Origin: Nymphaea colorata
Taxonomy: Eukaryota; Streptophyta; Magnoliopsida; Nymphaeales; Nymphaeaceae
Direction of reading: 5' to 3'
Assembly: GCF_008831285.2 (NCBI RefSeq)
Contig: NC_045139.1
Location: forward strand, 30,636,206 to 30,700,205
Length of the DNA stretch: 64,000 nucleotides
In this document: piece after piece, positions 33,986 to 46,600 of the stretch
How positions within the stretch are numbered: the first letter of the stretch is position 1
Layout of the letters: every line of letters starts with the position of its first letter
The notes under the pieces: generated by a model
Seen by the model: only the letters and a program-made list of their open reading frames with translations
Told to the model about the DNA's origin: nothing
Databases searched by the model: none
Position numbers and translations under genes: made by a program

Positions 33986-36900
33986 ATGAAGAACGAAATG
34001 GGGAGGAACTCTTCCTCCTTGAAGCTCCTCATCCTTTTGCTCTCTCTCTTTCTCTCTGTAGGATCATCCGCCTTTGAGGAGGAGGAGAAGAACCAAGAGA
34101 AAGGTGCCCTTCTGTCCTTCAAGAGCATGCTAGACGCCCACCCTCCGTTCCTCTCTGGGTGGTCGTCTTCCATTCCTCATTGCCAGTGGAGTGGGGTGCT
34201 CTGCTCAGAGGAAGGAAGAGTCGTATCTCTGTCGCTTCCGTTACTGTCTCTAGGTGGAACACTCTCTCCAAACATTTCCTCTCTTCAGCGACTACAGAAC
34301 CTGAACCTCACGTGCAATGAATTTCGAGGGAAGGTTCCTCTAGAGATATGGTCTCTGAAGCATCTGACCACGCTCGACCTCAGCCTGAACCAATTTTCTG
34401 GCGAGCTCCCTTCGGAGGTTGGCATGGTCACCTCTTTGGAGTCTCTGGTGCTCAACAACAATTTGTTCGCCGGAAAAGTCCCGCTGGAAATGGGAAACCT
34501 CCGGAGCCTCACGTATCTCGACCTTGGCAGCAATGCGTTCACCGGTGCCCTGCCGCCAGACCTTGGAAACCTCTCTGCCCTTGTCTATCTCGATGTCTCG
34601 AACAACCTCATCTCCCGTGAGCTCTCCCCGTTGCTTCTGAAGGGTCTCAAGGCATTAACTGTCCTGGACGTGGCAAACAACTCCTTTTCCGGCAGCATAC
34701 CTCCGGAAATCGGCCTACTGTCGAATCTGACGAGCCTTTCTCTCGACGCCAACAAGTTCTCCGGCTACCTTCCGGCGGAAATTGGGAAACTGGTCAATCT
34801 GAAGCTCTTCTCTGCGACGTCTTGCTCGCTCAGAGGCCCCTTGCCGGAGCAGATTGCCGATATGGTGTCCCTGCAAAAGCTCGATCTTTCGAACAACCCT
34901 CTGAAATGCTCCATCCCTAAATCGATAGGGAGATTGAAGAATCTCACTATCTTAAATTTAGTTTCTTCGGAACTCAACGGCTCGATTCCTAGTGAGATAG
35001 GAAGCTGCTTAAATTTGAAAACTCTGTTGCTGTCTTTCAATTCTTTGACTGGTGGATTGCCCGGGGAGCTTGCAGAATTGCCAATGGTGACCTTCTCGGT
35101 CGAGAGAAACCAACTGAGTGGCGTTTTGCCTTCTTGGTTGGGAAAATGGACGACGGTAGACGCTCTTTTACTTTCTGCTAATAAGTTCGAGGGAGAAATT
35201 CCTCCTGAGATTGGAAACTGCTCCTCTCTTACCCAGCTTAGCTTGAGCCGCAATGCTCTGACTGGGTCTATCCCACCGGAAATCTGTAATGCGCAGATGC
35301 TCAACGAGGTCGACCTCGAGAGCAATGGTCTTTCAGGTGATCTCGGGCAGAGGTTTGCTGAATGCCGGAATCTAACTCAGTTGGACTTGGTGAACAACCA
35401 GATCACAGGAAAAATTCCTGAATACTTTGGTGATCTTCCTCTGGCTGTTATCGATCTCGACATGAACAATCTCACTGGGGCGATGCCGGATAGTCTGTGG
35501 AACTCGCCTAGCTTGATCGAGTTCTCAGCTGTGAACAATCGTCTTGAAGGCCATCTCTCGGGCCTAATTGGAAATGCAGTCTCACTGCAGAGGCTCGCTC
35601 TCAGTGGCAATCGTTTGAAGGGTGTGATACCAAAAGAGATTGGCCGCCTTCAGTCGCTATCTGTTCTGTCCCTGAATTCCAATATGCTGGAGGGGAGAAT
35701 TCCGGCCGAGCTCAGCAACTGTTCTTCGTTAACAACCTTGGACGTCGGCAACAATTCTCTCAACGGGACTATTCCGGTGGAATTAAGCAACCTTACGCAG
35801 TTGCAGTGCCTGGTTTTGTCCCATAACCAGCTTACTGGTTTGATCCCAGGCGAGGGCTTGAAATTTTTTCAGCAATTTGATATGCCTGACTCGAGCTTTG
35901 TTCAGCACCATGGTGTTTTCGATCTTTCATGGAACAGGTTGTCCGGCCGGATCCCTGAAGAATTAGGCAAGTGCAATGTGGTGGTGGACCTTCTCCTGAA
36001 CAACAACAGACTTTCCGGTGAAGTTCCGAGCTCTCTGTCTAAGCTCACCAATTTGACTACTCTGGACCTGTCGGACAATCACCTCACCGGCTTCATCCCG
36101 TCTGCGTTGGGGGATGCAGTCAATCTTCAAGGGCTATATTTAGCTAATAATGAGCTCAATGGCGGGATTCCTGAGAGTTTAGGGAATGCAATCAACTTGG
36201 TGAAGCTGAATTTGAGTGGGAACAGACTCTCTGGTATCATCCCAGAGAAGCTTGGAGAACTAAAAGATTTAACTCACCTTGATTTGAGCAACAACAGCTT
36301 GACTGGTATGCTTCCTTCTTCACTTTCAGGTTTGGGTAATATGGTTGGACTATATGTTCAGCAGAACCAGCTGTCCGGCCCCATTGACGATCTGTTCTCC
36401 AACACCATGGTGTGGAAGGTTGAAACTGTAAATCTGAGTTTAAATTCTTTCAGTGGAGAAATTCCCCGGTCTCTCGGGAATCTTTCCTTCCTGACTTATT
36501 TGGATCTTCGTCGAAACAAGTTCCTCGGAGACCTACCTCCTGAGATCGGGAACCTGTCGCAGCTATTGTACCTCGACGTTTCACAGAACAGTCTTAGTGG
36601 TCAGATCCCTTATTCTCTCTGTGGTCTCTTCAGTTTGGCTTACCTAAATCTTTCTGATAACCGATTGGAGGGACCTGTCCCTAGAGATGGTATCTGCCAG
36701 AACTTCAGCAAGGCATCCCTTTCAGGCAACAAAGATCTCTGTGGAGGTCTTCTGGGTTTGGCCTGTGCTGGAAGGAAGATTGGCCAGCCAAGGATTTTGA
36801 ATGCTTGGGGGGTAGTAGGGATCATCGTAGGCAGCATTCTGGTTGTGTTGAGTTTTCTCTACGTTACGATGAGGTTGAAATATAATGGTGACAAGGGTGT

Positions 36901-37936
36901 CACTGCGGAGGTGGAAGATGAGAGCAAGCTGCACCATGCGAGTGATCAGAACCTCTCTTTTTTCAGTAGCAGATCAAAAGAACCGTTGAGCATAAACATT
37001 GCCATGTTTGAGCAACCGCTTCTCCGGCTTACATTGGTCGACATTCTCCAGGCTACCAACAATTTCTGTAAGACCAACATCGTCGGAGATGGAGGATTCG
37101 GGACTGTGTACAAGGCAGTTCTACCAGATGGAAAGATAGTTGCCGTCAAGAAGCTCAACCAGGCGAAAACGCAAGGCCACCGTGAATTCCTTGCAGAGAT
37201 GGAGACACTGGGGAAGGTCAAGCATAGGAACCTCGTTCCCTTGCTTGGCTATTGCTCTTTTGGTGAAGAAAAGCTCTTAGTCTACGAATACATGGTAAAT
37301 GGGAGCCTTGATCTATGGCTGAGAAACAGAACCGGTGCTCTAGAAGCTCTAGATTGGCCGAAGCGCCTGAAAATTGCACTGGGTGCTGCAAAGGGTTTGG
37401 CATTCTTACACCATGGGTTCATTCCACACATAATTCACCGTGACATCAAGGCAAGCAACATCCTTCTCGACGGCGACTTCGAGCCCAAGGTCGCAGATTT
37501 TGGCCTGGCAAGATTGATCAGTGCCTGTGAAACTCATGTTAGCACTGATATAGCTGGAACTTTCGGCTACATCCCACCAGAATATGGACAGAGTTGGAGG
37601 TCTACTACCAGAGGAGACGTCTACAGTTTTGGGGTGATTCTGCTCGAACTGGTGACGGGAAAAGAGCCAACAGGACCAGATTTTAAAGAGGTTGATGGAG
37701 GGAATCTGGCCGGCTGGGTGTTTCAGAACATCAAGAAAGGTCATGCTACTGAGGTTATTGATCCAGCCATAACAGACGGTACGTGGAAGCAAAAAATGCT
37801 GCAGATGCTGGAGATTGCCGTTTCCTGCTTATCAGAAAACCCTGTGAAGCGCCCGACCATGTTGCATGTTGTAAAATGCCTGAAAGCAATAGAGGATGCA
37901 AGTTCAGCTCCCCTTTCCCCTGCCCTGGTTATGTAG
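33986..37936 (+). CDS. EMS1: LRR receptor-like kinase, EMS1/EXS type
   Basis: Intronless, 1,316 aa from ATG 33986; the frame is open upstream to 33965 but only by a TTG codon. It has a signal peptide (about 1-28), an LRR N-terminal cap with CQWSGVLC, about 30 LRRs, and a transmembrane helix at about 941-962 (VVGIIVGSILVVLSFLYV). The juxtamembrane part contains MFEQPLLRLTLVDILQATNN. The kinase domain has GDGGFGTVYKA (about 1031), VAVKK (about 1054), HRDIKASNILL (about 1150), DFG (about 1170) and GTFGYIPPEYGQS. It is an active-type RD kinase. The juxtamembrane and kinase sequence is very close to Arabidopsis EMS1/EXS. That plasma-membrane receptor binds the small protein TPD1, works with SERK1/2 and specifies tapetum in the anther. 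It is about 120 aa longer than Arabidopsis EMS1, with the excess in the LRR region. No lesions seen. Confidence 0.95.
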   Translation: MKNEMGRNSSSLKLLILLLSLFLSVGSSAFEEEEKNQEKGALLSFKSMLDAHPPFLSGWSSSIPHCQWSGVLCSEEGRVVSLSLPLLSLGGTLSPNISSLQRLQNLNLTCNEFRGKVPLEIWSLKHLTTLDLSLNQFSGELPSEVGMVTSLESLVLNNNLFAGKVPLEMGNLRSLTYLDLGSNAFTGALPPDLGNLSALVYLDVSNNLISRELSPLLLKGLKALTVLDVANNSFSGSIPPEIGLLSNLTSLSLDANKFSGYLPAEIGKLVNLKLFSATSCSLRGPLPEQIADMVSLQKLDLSNNPLKCSIPKSIGRLKNLTILNLVSSELNGSIPSEIGSCLNLKTLLLSFNSLTGGLPGELAELPMVTFSVERNQLSGVLPSWLGKWTTVDALLLSANKFEGEIPPEIGNCSSLTQLSLSRNALTGSIPPEICNAQMLNEVDLESNGLSGDLGQRFAECRNLTQLDLVNNQITGKIPEYFGDLPLAVIDLDMNNLTGAMPDSLWNSPSLIEFSAVNNRLEGHLSGLIGNAVSLQRLALSGNRLKGVIPKEIGRLQSLSVLSLNSNMLEGRIPAELSNCSSLTTLDVGNNSLNGTIPVELSNLTQLQCLVLSHNQLTGLIPGEGLKFFQQFDMPDSSFVQHHGVFDLSWNRLSGRIPEELGKCNVVVDLLLNNNRLSGEVPSSLSKLTNLTTLDLSDNHLTGFIPSALGDAVNLQGLYLANNELNGGIPESLGNAINLVKLNLSGNRLSGIIPEKLGELKDLTHLDLSNNSLTGMLPSSLSGLGNMVGLYVQQNQLSGPIDDLFSNTMVWKVETVNLSLNSFSGEIPRSLGNLSFLTYLDLRRNKFLGDLPPEIGNLSQLLYLDVSQNSLSGQIPYSLCGLFSLAYLNLSDNRLEGPVPRDGICQNFSKASLSGNKDLCGGLLGLACAGRKIGQPRILNAWGVVGIIVGSILVVLSFLYVTMRLKYNGDKGVTAEVEDESKLHHASDQNLSFFSSRSKEPLSINIAMFEQPLLRLTLVDILQATNNFCKTNIVGDGGFGTVYKAVLPDGKIVAVKKLNQAKTQGHREFLAEMETLGKVKHRNLVPLLGYCSFGEEKLLVYEYMVNGSLDLWLRNRTGALEALDWPKRLKIALGAAKGLAFLHHGFIPHIIHRDIKASNILLDGDFEPKVADFGLARLISACETHVSTDIAGTFGYIPPEYGQSWRSTTRGDVYSFGVILLELVTGKEPTGPDFKEVDGGNLAGWVFQNIKKGHATEVIDPAITDGTWKQKMLQMLEIAVSCLSENPVKRPTMLHVVKCLKAIEDASSAPLSPALVM

Positions 37937-40600
37937 AGGGCGACTGAACTTCAGTTTTTTGCTAAACGTCTGTAAATCTCTGCAATTCTCTTCTGAGTGA
38001 TCGTTATCTTTTTTCTTTTTGGGTCTTCTGATGTAAAAGTTTGAAAAATATAGACGTGGAGCAGTACAAGTACAGTTTTTAAAGTTGGTCAGTGTAATCA
38101 CCTGAAAGAACTTCTCAAGATGCTCCTCTATGGTGCTGCATTTATTTATTTTTTTTCACACTGCACTGTTCCAAATCAGCATAAGCACTGCAGCCTATCC
38201 TAAAAGCCTTTTTAAACTACTAGGCTGCCCCATATCACAAGGTAACCCCATCTCTGCACCAGTGACAAGCTCAAACCAGAGCCTCCCATGTGGTGCTAAC
38301 AGCAGCCATTTCGGATGAAGTATACATCTCATTGAGTGGGTCACAATAAATATCACGAAATCTAAATTTATAATTACATAAATGAGATTGGAAAAATCGT
38401 AAGAAAAGAAACAAACGCCAGATCTCGCCGATACATATCTTTGTGATTGTCTTTTTTATCACGGTTGTAATCCTGCTGTAGGTATGTGCAACATCTGTCC
38501 GCAGAATCAAATGAAATGCCAAAGTTGGAAGGTCGCGACCCATTGTTGCATCGAGTTACGATGGTTAACTCCCATCTCAGTTCTTTTGCAGAGGAAGGCA
38601 ATTTGCAATTGGAGTGCAGAGCAGAATCATGTAGTGCGATCGGCAACAGGCATAAAGCTTTCACAAATGGGCCAAGAGTGACAAACCTGAAACCAAAAGT
38701 CACTACTAGACTTCGGCGTGGCTGGCGTTGGTATGGAATCATGGAATACACCTGTCTGATGTTAGCCAGGTACAGTATTGCCACGCTCTCTCGTTCCGTT
38801 CGTGCTTCTGTTTTTTTCTCTTCTGAATTCGTCTTCTTCTTTGTCAAAAGGAGCCATCTTATACGCCTCATGTTTGGTTGGTTCTGCCCTGCATGGTCAC
38901 CTGTTTAGCCCAGGATTAGATGTCCATGTATATGAGTAGGGCTTGTAAAACGAAAAATGCACTTTTGAACAGGATCGTTACTGCAAATGAAGAATATCAT
39001 GTGACAATTTTCAGATATAAGTTTCATAGATTTCAAGAGCCTCGAGTTGAAGATCCTGAACCGACTGTTAGAAATCGTAGGTTGAAGAGGAAAGTACAGT
39101 CGCACGGGGGAAAAGGAGACACAGGAAATTAACGTGGTTTGGCACAGTGGCCTACATCCATGATAGAAGAGGAGAAAGCTTTTCTTCATTCCTTTGATGT
39201 CAGGGGTTCACAAGCAATATATAAAAATGAATGGATCAAAATGGAAGGGAAAAGAATGAACTCTCAACGTTTAACGGAGCAATTGAAGAAGTTCCGATGC
39301 TTATCTCAAATCAATGACGGAGCCGTTATCCCTTAGACGAAGCTGCGTCGGTTATGAAAAAACGATCTTGCCCCACTTCACAATTCGGATTGTTCCCATC
39401 AATAGCGTTAATCAAATAACTTTCAAAACGCATCTGTTCCTTGCCCTTGGTCGTGTGCACGGAACTCCAGAATGAACCGTGAACCCAAAAAAATTAGTTG
39501 GTTTTGGAGCATATAAAACTTTAGAATTAGACAAAGTAAGTCCGAGTCCTTTGTCCAAACAAGGACATGTAAGTTTCTATCACGGCAAATCCTTGCGAAA
39601 GCAACTTAAGTGATCAGGTTGTGTTCGAACCCAACCACATGTCACCCCAAACACTCTCTGGCTGTGAACAATCAAAGCGATCGTGATCATTATGGGATAG
39701 CGCTATCCTTCAGACACATGATAAAATTGGAACGATACATCATACATTAGCCGATGGATAACATTAACAGGGATGAAATTGTGTTCTTGGCGTTCTTACA
39801 AGGCCAAATCTTCTAGCTACTAGATGGAACATAAATTCACATGCTTTCCAAAATCTTTTGCCAGTACATTAGAGCGTGGGCAAATCCCATCTATATATAT
39901 GGTACAATATGAACACTACGAATTATAGAACGGATTGTAGCCAGTCATCTGAACAAAATTAGAGATGAATGACGGCCACACCGTCGAAGAATCTGTCATT
40001 CTTCGTCTTTAAATGTCTCTAGAAGCAAATTTAACCGTTCAAACTTGCTCACCCGCTGCAACACTGAATTTACAAAAATAAAATAAAATGTTCACCGTCT
40101 CCTCGAAAGCTGCCCACTACACCGACGTCCTTGAAGGATCAGCACTTGCTGTAAAACTTTTAATTGCCCTTGAGTTCATTCACATGGCAAACTTGACTCA
40201 TCATGGAAGAAGGGAAAAATGGAAAAAGCTACTAATAGAGCTGTCAAATAACTAAACAAATCACTGAGGCCAGATGTTAAAATAGCAACCAGACTCAGCC
40301 CCACATTTTAGTCAACCAGAAATTTGTTGAAAAAGAGAAGAGAAAATAAACCTTGGTTCAGCAATGCTAAACAATTTTCTTTATTTATGATGGTAAAAAA
40401 CCCCCTTCGTCATAGCTCCTTTAACTAAGCAAAACAGAAACCTTGCTTCCATAAATGGTAAACTTTCTTTATTTCTGATGGTCAAAACCCCTTTTTCTGA
40501 AATTATACAACACTAATTATTCATGCTTTTTTCCTTTTTAGCTGACATGGAAAAATTGGACGTATTCATGAAAAGATAAGACAGCAAGATGGGTTAGTGA
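37937..40600. other. 3' flank of EMS1-like gene and spacer
   Basis: ORFs at 38374-38871 (-) and 38486-38908 (+) overlap each other and carry no domain I know. No gene is supported. Confidence 0.45.
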
Positions 40601-40644
40601 AGAGTCAAAATTGTTTTCCCAAAACCAAAGGAGAAATAAACTCC

Positions 40645-43600
40645 TCAGGGAGCCATAAGCCCTTCAATTGTGTAAGCGAGAGACTTTGCCCAGTCGGCTC
40701 TGAAAAGCAGGGTCTGTAACGTCTGCATAACATCATAATCTGGATCAAGCTTCCGCTGCCAACCCTGAACGTATACACAAAAGAATGATGCACGTTAAAG
40801 AATAGAAAACATGAATATAATGTAATTATCCAAGTAGAAAAATGAGAACTTGAAATAGTAATTGCCTGCCCAGCAGCAGGAAGCTACTCTCGTTTCACAT
40901 ACCCAACAATATAACCACACGTCTGGCCATGAGCCATGTCAGCATGTAGGTTTCGGTACATCACAGCTAAATGAACAAACTTTCAGGTGAGTTGGAGTAT
41001 CTCACCAACCGAGTGAGAGCCGATGCCTTTTCAAAAGACTGTCAGTTTATGGTGTTAAACTCCCAATGCACATCAGCAAGTACACTAGATCCATCCTATC
41101 AGCAACGCGCTGACGCCCATGCTACTCTAACCAGTCACCAGCCCACCGACGAACCACTAGTCTGAGCCTCCTCCTCTAATCATTAAATGATGGGGTAACC
41201 CAGCCCGTTTGGATCGGAACTACTGGTCTGAGCCAGTCAGCCAACCACTCAGGACAGCAAATGGACAGATTTGTCACATACAAAACAAGGTGAAGGCAGG
41301 TTTTATTAGCAGTTTCTAGGGGGAAAAGGGATCTGTATTGAGGACGTTCTATATATGAAGACCCTTTTTCCATTAAGGGAACAATATGGCCCCCTTAGTT
41401 GGCATTTTCCCTTAATCACAAGTTCACAACTCATTTTCCCATAATCACAAACTCATTTTCGGAAACCTCCATGGACTGTCGCTATGATATTATTAACTTT
41501 CACTCGCTTAGAAATAATAGTAGCTTGCATGTTGGCTAACAGGTTCCATCCCAGCTCTGATTTCCTGCATCTCAACTGAATAACTTGGCAACTAGATATC
41601 GTGGTGAAAACCCAAGAGAATAAGTTGTAACCTAGCACACCATCATCCTTTGACATTACCAACATCTAAAGCGATGATTCATGTTCAGCATGGACAGGCA
41701 TAGAAAAGCAGATTATATAAATGTGGGTGGAACATTTTTTATACAGGGCTAAGAAAAGTTCATAGATTCAAATTCAGAAAGTGAACTATAGGGAACTAAA
41801 CAGTCAAAAGACACCGTAACTAGTTTATGTGAAACGAGCAGTTCAGTATGGCTACATGGGACAGATATAGATCTGAACTTGCACGGATTACTCTTGTAAC
41901 ATACCACTCCTATTAGAAACAAAAGCAAACAATCTATACATTATACAAGCACATAGAGAGAGAGGGTACCTCAAGAACTAAAGTAGTCACCATCACCGTG
42001 ACAACATTTCCATCAACGTTCACCCTGTGGCGCCGAACTTGTTCAAGCAATTCTTGCATGCATTCTGCTGGGTGAACAACATCGCCTTCAGGGGTACCCC
42101 AAAAGTCAAAGGATTTTGTCACCTCCTAAGAATAGACCATATATGATTAATAGATAGTACTAAAAAGGGCCAAATAGCTTTAAAAATCAAACACAGAGAT
42201 CAGAAAATTCCTCAAAGAAACAAAAGTGAATCGTGCATGTTACAAATTCTACAGTCAATGAGGCACTGCAACCTTTTACAGAGGAAAAACTCAAAACACA
42301 AATGCCAATTATTAGTTGCATTCAATTTCAAAAGTATATTACCTTGGAAATAATCCCAAGTAACTCATTGGCAAGGACAAAAAAAAAAAAAGAGTAATTC
42401 CTGGCATCTTGACATGAGAGTTGCAGAACCTGGATTCAATTGCCTGGGCTTAGACTGTTAAGGTTATGGTTTATTAGAAGTTTACATTCTAACTAGCTCC
42501 ATAAGTAAAGAGTATGCAAGAAACTGAAGTGCAATTATCACCCTGGAAGCTAGTAATATGACACAAAATTACAGAACCTGCATTCAATTGCCTGATCCTA
42601 GATTGTTAAGGTCACAGTCTATCATTATTTATTATGTTCCTAACCAACTCCATAAGCAAAGAATATGCAAAGAACCAAGCACCTACCATCCTGGAAAAAC
42701 ATTGTCCTAGTTCTTGTATCCTACCTACATGTTTGTGTAGGACTTCCAATTCAATTCAACCTGATCAAAGACTAAAAATAGGAATAAAGTAGACGCCCAG
42801 AGGTGGATTGCCCATTAAAACAACTTTTCCACAGTAAGCATGCAAGACAGCATTTTCCATTAGCCCATCTATGTTGTGTAGGCACTAGAATATCTGATTG
42901 AACATGCTTTGTACAAAGAGGATTTTAAGCACTTCAGACACAGATATGACAAAAAATAAACAAATAAAGCGGCTTATATGCAGATGATAGATAAACTTGC
43001 ATCAACTGCTTATGCAACATATTTGCAAATTCAAGCAGTGAATTCACCGTATTATTTTTTTCTACAGCAGATCGAAACAATAGGCAAGAAAGTGGTCCAT
43101 TCACACAAAAAATTGTTAAGATTTGGATGTTCCTTACATGCCATTCAAAACCTAAAAAGACTTCCCAACTTGGTCAAGTTGCTTGAGTGTAAACAAATAA
43201 ATAAATAGACAAAATAAGAATTTATTTATCTATACCAAGAATGCACACACACACACACATATATATGTGTGTGTGTGTGTGTGTACATGCCAACCATCTA
43301 GGCTGACAGATTGCTTAGTCTGATGAACTAGTCGCTAGCTTGAAACGCAGGTGGATAAGTAACCAACCAACTCAACAGAACAATCAGGATATTGACATCT
43401 AAGATTTATACCAAGTATCAGCACTTTTTAGGAAATAGCTGAATAGTCAGTAAAAAATATAGAAGAACACAGCATATTGGGGCTAGAAGGCCGACTGACC
43501 TAGTCAGCCAACAATAAAGCTGAAAAATATTTTGTTCGTCCATGTGAATTATCAGTCAACGCATATTGCTGCTTAGTGGATATATATTGATCTAAAGAGT

Positions 43601-46600
43601 TGTGTTGATGGGCTATATCACACATAATTCTGTTGACTGCGACCATGTCCAACTATTTTAGATTTTTATCTCATACAGAATTTGTCCATAATGTATGCAT
43701 ATCATTTTGGACCAAACTCTATTAATTTGGTTTTCGAAACAGACTCAAGGTGGCTACTCCTAAGTCCTAACTAGTCCATCCCAGGCCTTTTAGGAGGTCG
43801 ACCTACTACTACCCATTGACTAGTGATTTTGACTAATAGATGCAGGCAAGGCAAGGTTTAATCAGCTGTGACCATCAATAATTAAACGAAAGTGCAGAAG
43901 ATACCTCGATAAAGGCCTTTGGATTTGGACAATTTTGTTGCTTTGATAACTTAAGAGTGCACTCTGCCGCCGTGCGACCATCTCTAAGAGCAACTGCCTT
44001 GAAAAACTCCAGCAAATTTGTATGATCATCCTTTGATAGTTCAGTGGTCATGCCAACATCAAGGAAAATGACATGCGGTTTTGATTTAAATAGGCGTTTA
44101 TTTGATGGTTTAGTCTGAGCAACTCGAACAAGAATATTTCCAGGATGCATATCAGCATGGATAAAGTTGTCCACCTTCAGAGAGTGAAAAGTTAGAAAGC
44201 TTCAAACATGAACACTTGCAAGTAGTAGCTGATGCTTGGTTCTTCTTTTGGCAGATAATACATTGCAGGATTATCAGTGTTTTGGTTTTGTATAGCAATT
44301 CAATGAAAAAAATGAAAGGTTTCAACATAATATTCGCAGAAAAAAGTGCATGAGAGGCATAACAAATCTCAGAAGGCCATGATTTTTCTCCACATATACG
44401 CAATATTAGTTCCACAGAGAGAGAGAGAGAGAGAGAGAGAGTCTTTGAACCAAACTGCTCTTACAATAAATAGGAATGGATATACCCTATTTAACCTGCT
44501 AATTTGAAAATTGAAAAAAAAATCTAAAAGAATTGACATTCAACAAAAAAAAAGTAGGAGAAAGTTGAGCAGATCCATAGAAGTAAGACATGAAAAGATA
44601 CAAAAGGCAAAAGACCAAACAAGTGGAGAAAAATTGAAGTCTAGACTGATGAAGGTCAATTATTCTACACTGCCATCATAAAACATTCAAGAGATTGCTT
44701 GTGAAATAACCTCATAAGTCTAAACACGTCACCCTAGAACCAAATCCATAAAAGTTCACATTGATGAAAATCAACTGCACGTGCACCAAAATATCATAGA
44801 ACGCCCATGAGAGTGCTCTCAAGATAACATCTAAAGACTAAATATGTCATCCTGGAAACTTAGACAAGTTTCCATCAGTAATGAACCAGCAAAGAATATT
44901 AATCTCTGGACAAGAAAACACCTGGTCTTCAATAAAGTATGAGATATGCCACTAAGTTTCATAACCTGAAGCAGTGAGAACATAATATAAGATTATGTCC
45001 GTGGAAAACAGTCAGACGACTTCAAGAAAATATTGAGTGAGAAAATAAAACCCTGAAAGAAAACACAGAAAAGGCTTTTCCATTTTTTGAGTCACTATGT
45101 TGTATACTCATCAATATCTCCTGATCAATTCACATGCAGCAAGATTTCGGAACATTAGTCCACCTTCAGATATTTCTCTTCTACAAAAGAAATGTAATAA
45201 AAATTTTGAAGAAACAACAAATATAACAACAATAATTAAGTAAAATAAGCTATACATCTTCCAAGATCTAACAGCTAGCACGACCTTCACCTACGAATAT
45301 TTTTCAGCAAAAAAAATGAAGAAAAGAAATGGTGTCTGAAAGAAAAGGAAGTAGAGGTAAAAGTGAAAGTGTTTCAGGTAAAGGGCAGCAGACTAACTCA
45401 CCAAAAGCATCTTTAGAAGGGCATGAGTACCAATATGTGCTAAAGCACTTTTAATTCGAGTGTTGCCTTCAAGTTCATCAACATAATGTGCGACACTTTC
45501 CCCTTGTTCATAAGTTTCTACCAGAACAGCAGGATGTACAAGTAAAGGCTTGGGAAAAGACACATGTTTCCATCTGCGGAAGTTATCTCGAAAGCGGGTC
45601 AAGTTATCTGCTTCCAGTGCAAGATTAACCTGAGATAACATGAAAACAGCAAACTGCTGGACACTCTCATCCAGTCTCAACCATCTTAATGTCGGAATTA
45701 ACTTGTGACATTTTGCTACGAGATCAATAATCATGAAATCCCTTCTAATCGATTCACCAACACCTGGATGTCTCACTTTAACAGCAACTTTCACATTTTT
45801 AATGTGCTGGTCAGGATAACGGAATCTCAGAGAAGCACGATGCACTTGAGCAACACTTCCAGATGCAACAGGAACTTCTTCAAAGTCATCAAAAATCTCT
45901 GACAACTTACATCCAAATGCCTTTTCAATAGCTTTTTTGGTGTAGGAAAAGTTATGAGTTGGCGCGCTGCTGTGAAGTTTCGCCAGCTCGGTGCAGAGGT
46001 CCCTAGGGAAGAGGTCCGAACGTGTAGCAGCCCACTGACCCCATTTTATGAATGCTGGACCTGCGTTCTCTAGAGTAAAATGAAGAACATGAAGCCATGT
46101 TTTCCTGAACTGAGGACCAAAACTATCTGCAAATGGTGCCATAGCTATTACAGGAGTAAACAAGATAGCCAAATAGACAGCCCTCAGAAGCAAGATGAGC
46201 CCTTCCAAAACTGAAAAATAGAGTGAAGTTAAATAGAAAGACCCATGCTGTGCCCTCATGTAGGAAGTATTTTTTGTTTGGAGATGTTCTGTATCAGCTG
46301 AGGTCTTCTGCATCCATGCAACCTCTCCAATAATGAAAGCAATCAAACTGGGAGCAACATGTGGCCTAGAAAAAGACAGAGTAACAGCACGAGCAATCCA
46401 ATTGATTGTTGCAAATGTTGGTCCCTCATACGAGCATAATAAGGAAATCCTTTTCCAAGTAACTTGAGTATGATGTGACATAGATCCAGTTGCGGATGAA
46501 ATGGCCATGCTGCAATTTTGACGCTTGAAAAACGTAATTGGAAGAGCCTTGGAATGTAATCCCAAATCATTTCTTCCTACAAAAAATTTACTCGATGAGT

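Noticed and set aside
38374-38908. Overlapping 165-aa (-) and 140-aa (+) ORFs
   Set aside because: No domain, no splice or promoter support, and each covers the other strand of the other.
43246-43286. Perfect small palindrome as a functional hairpin
   Set aside because: Explained by CA/TA/TG dinucleotide repeats.
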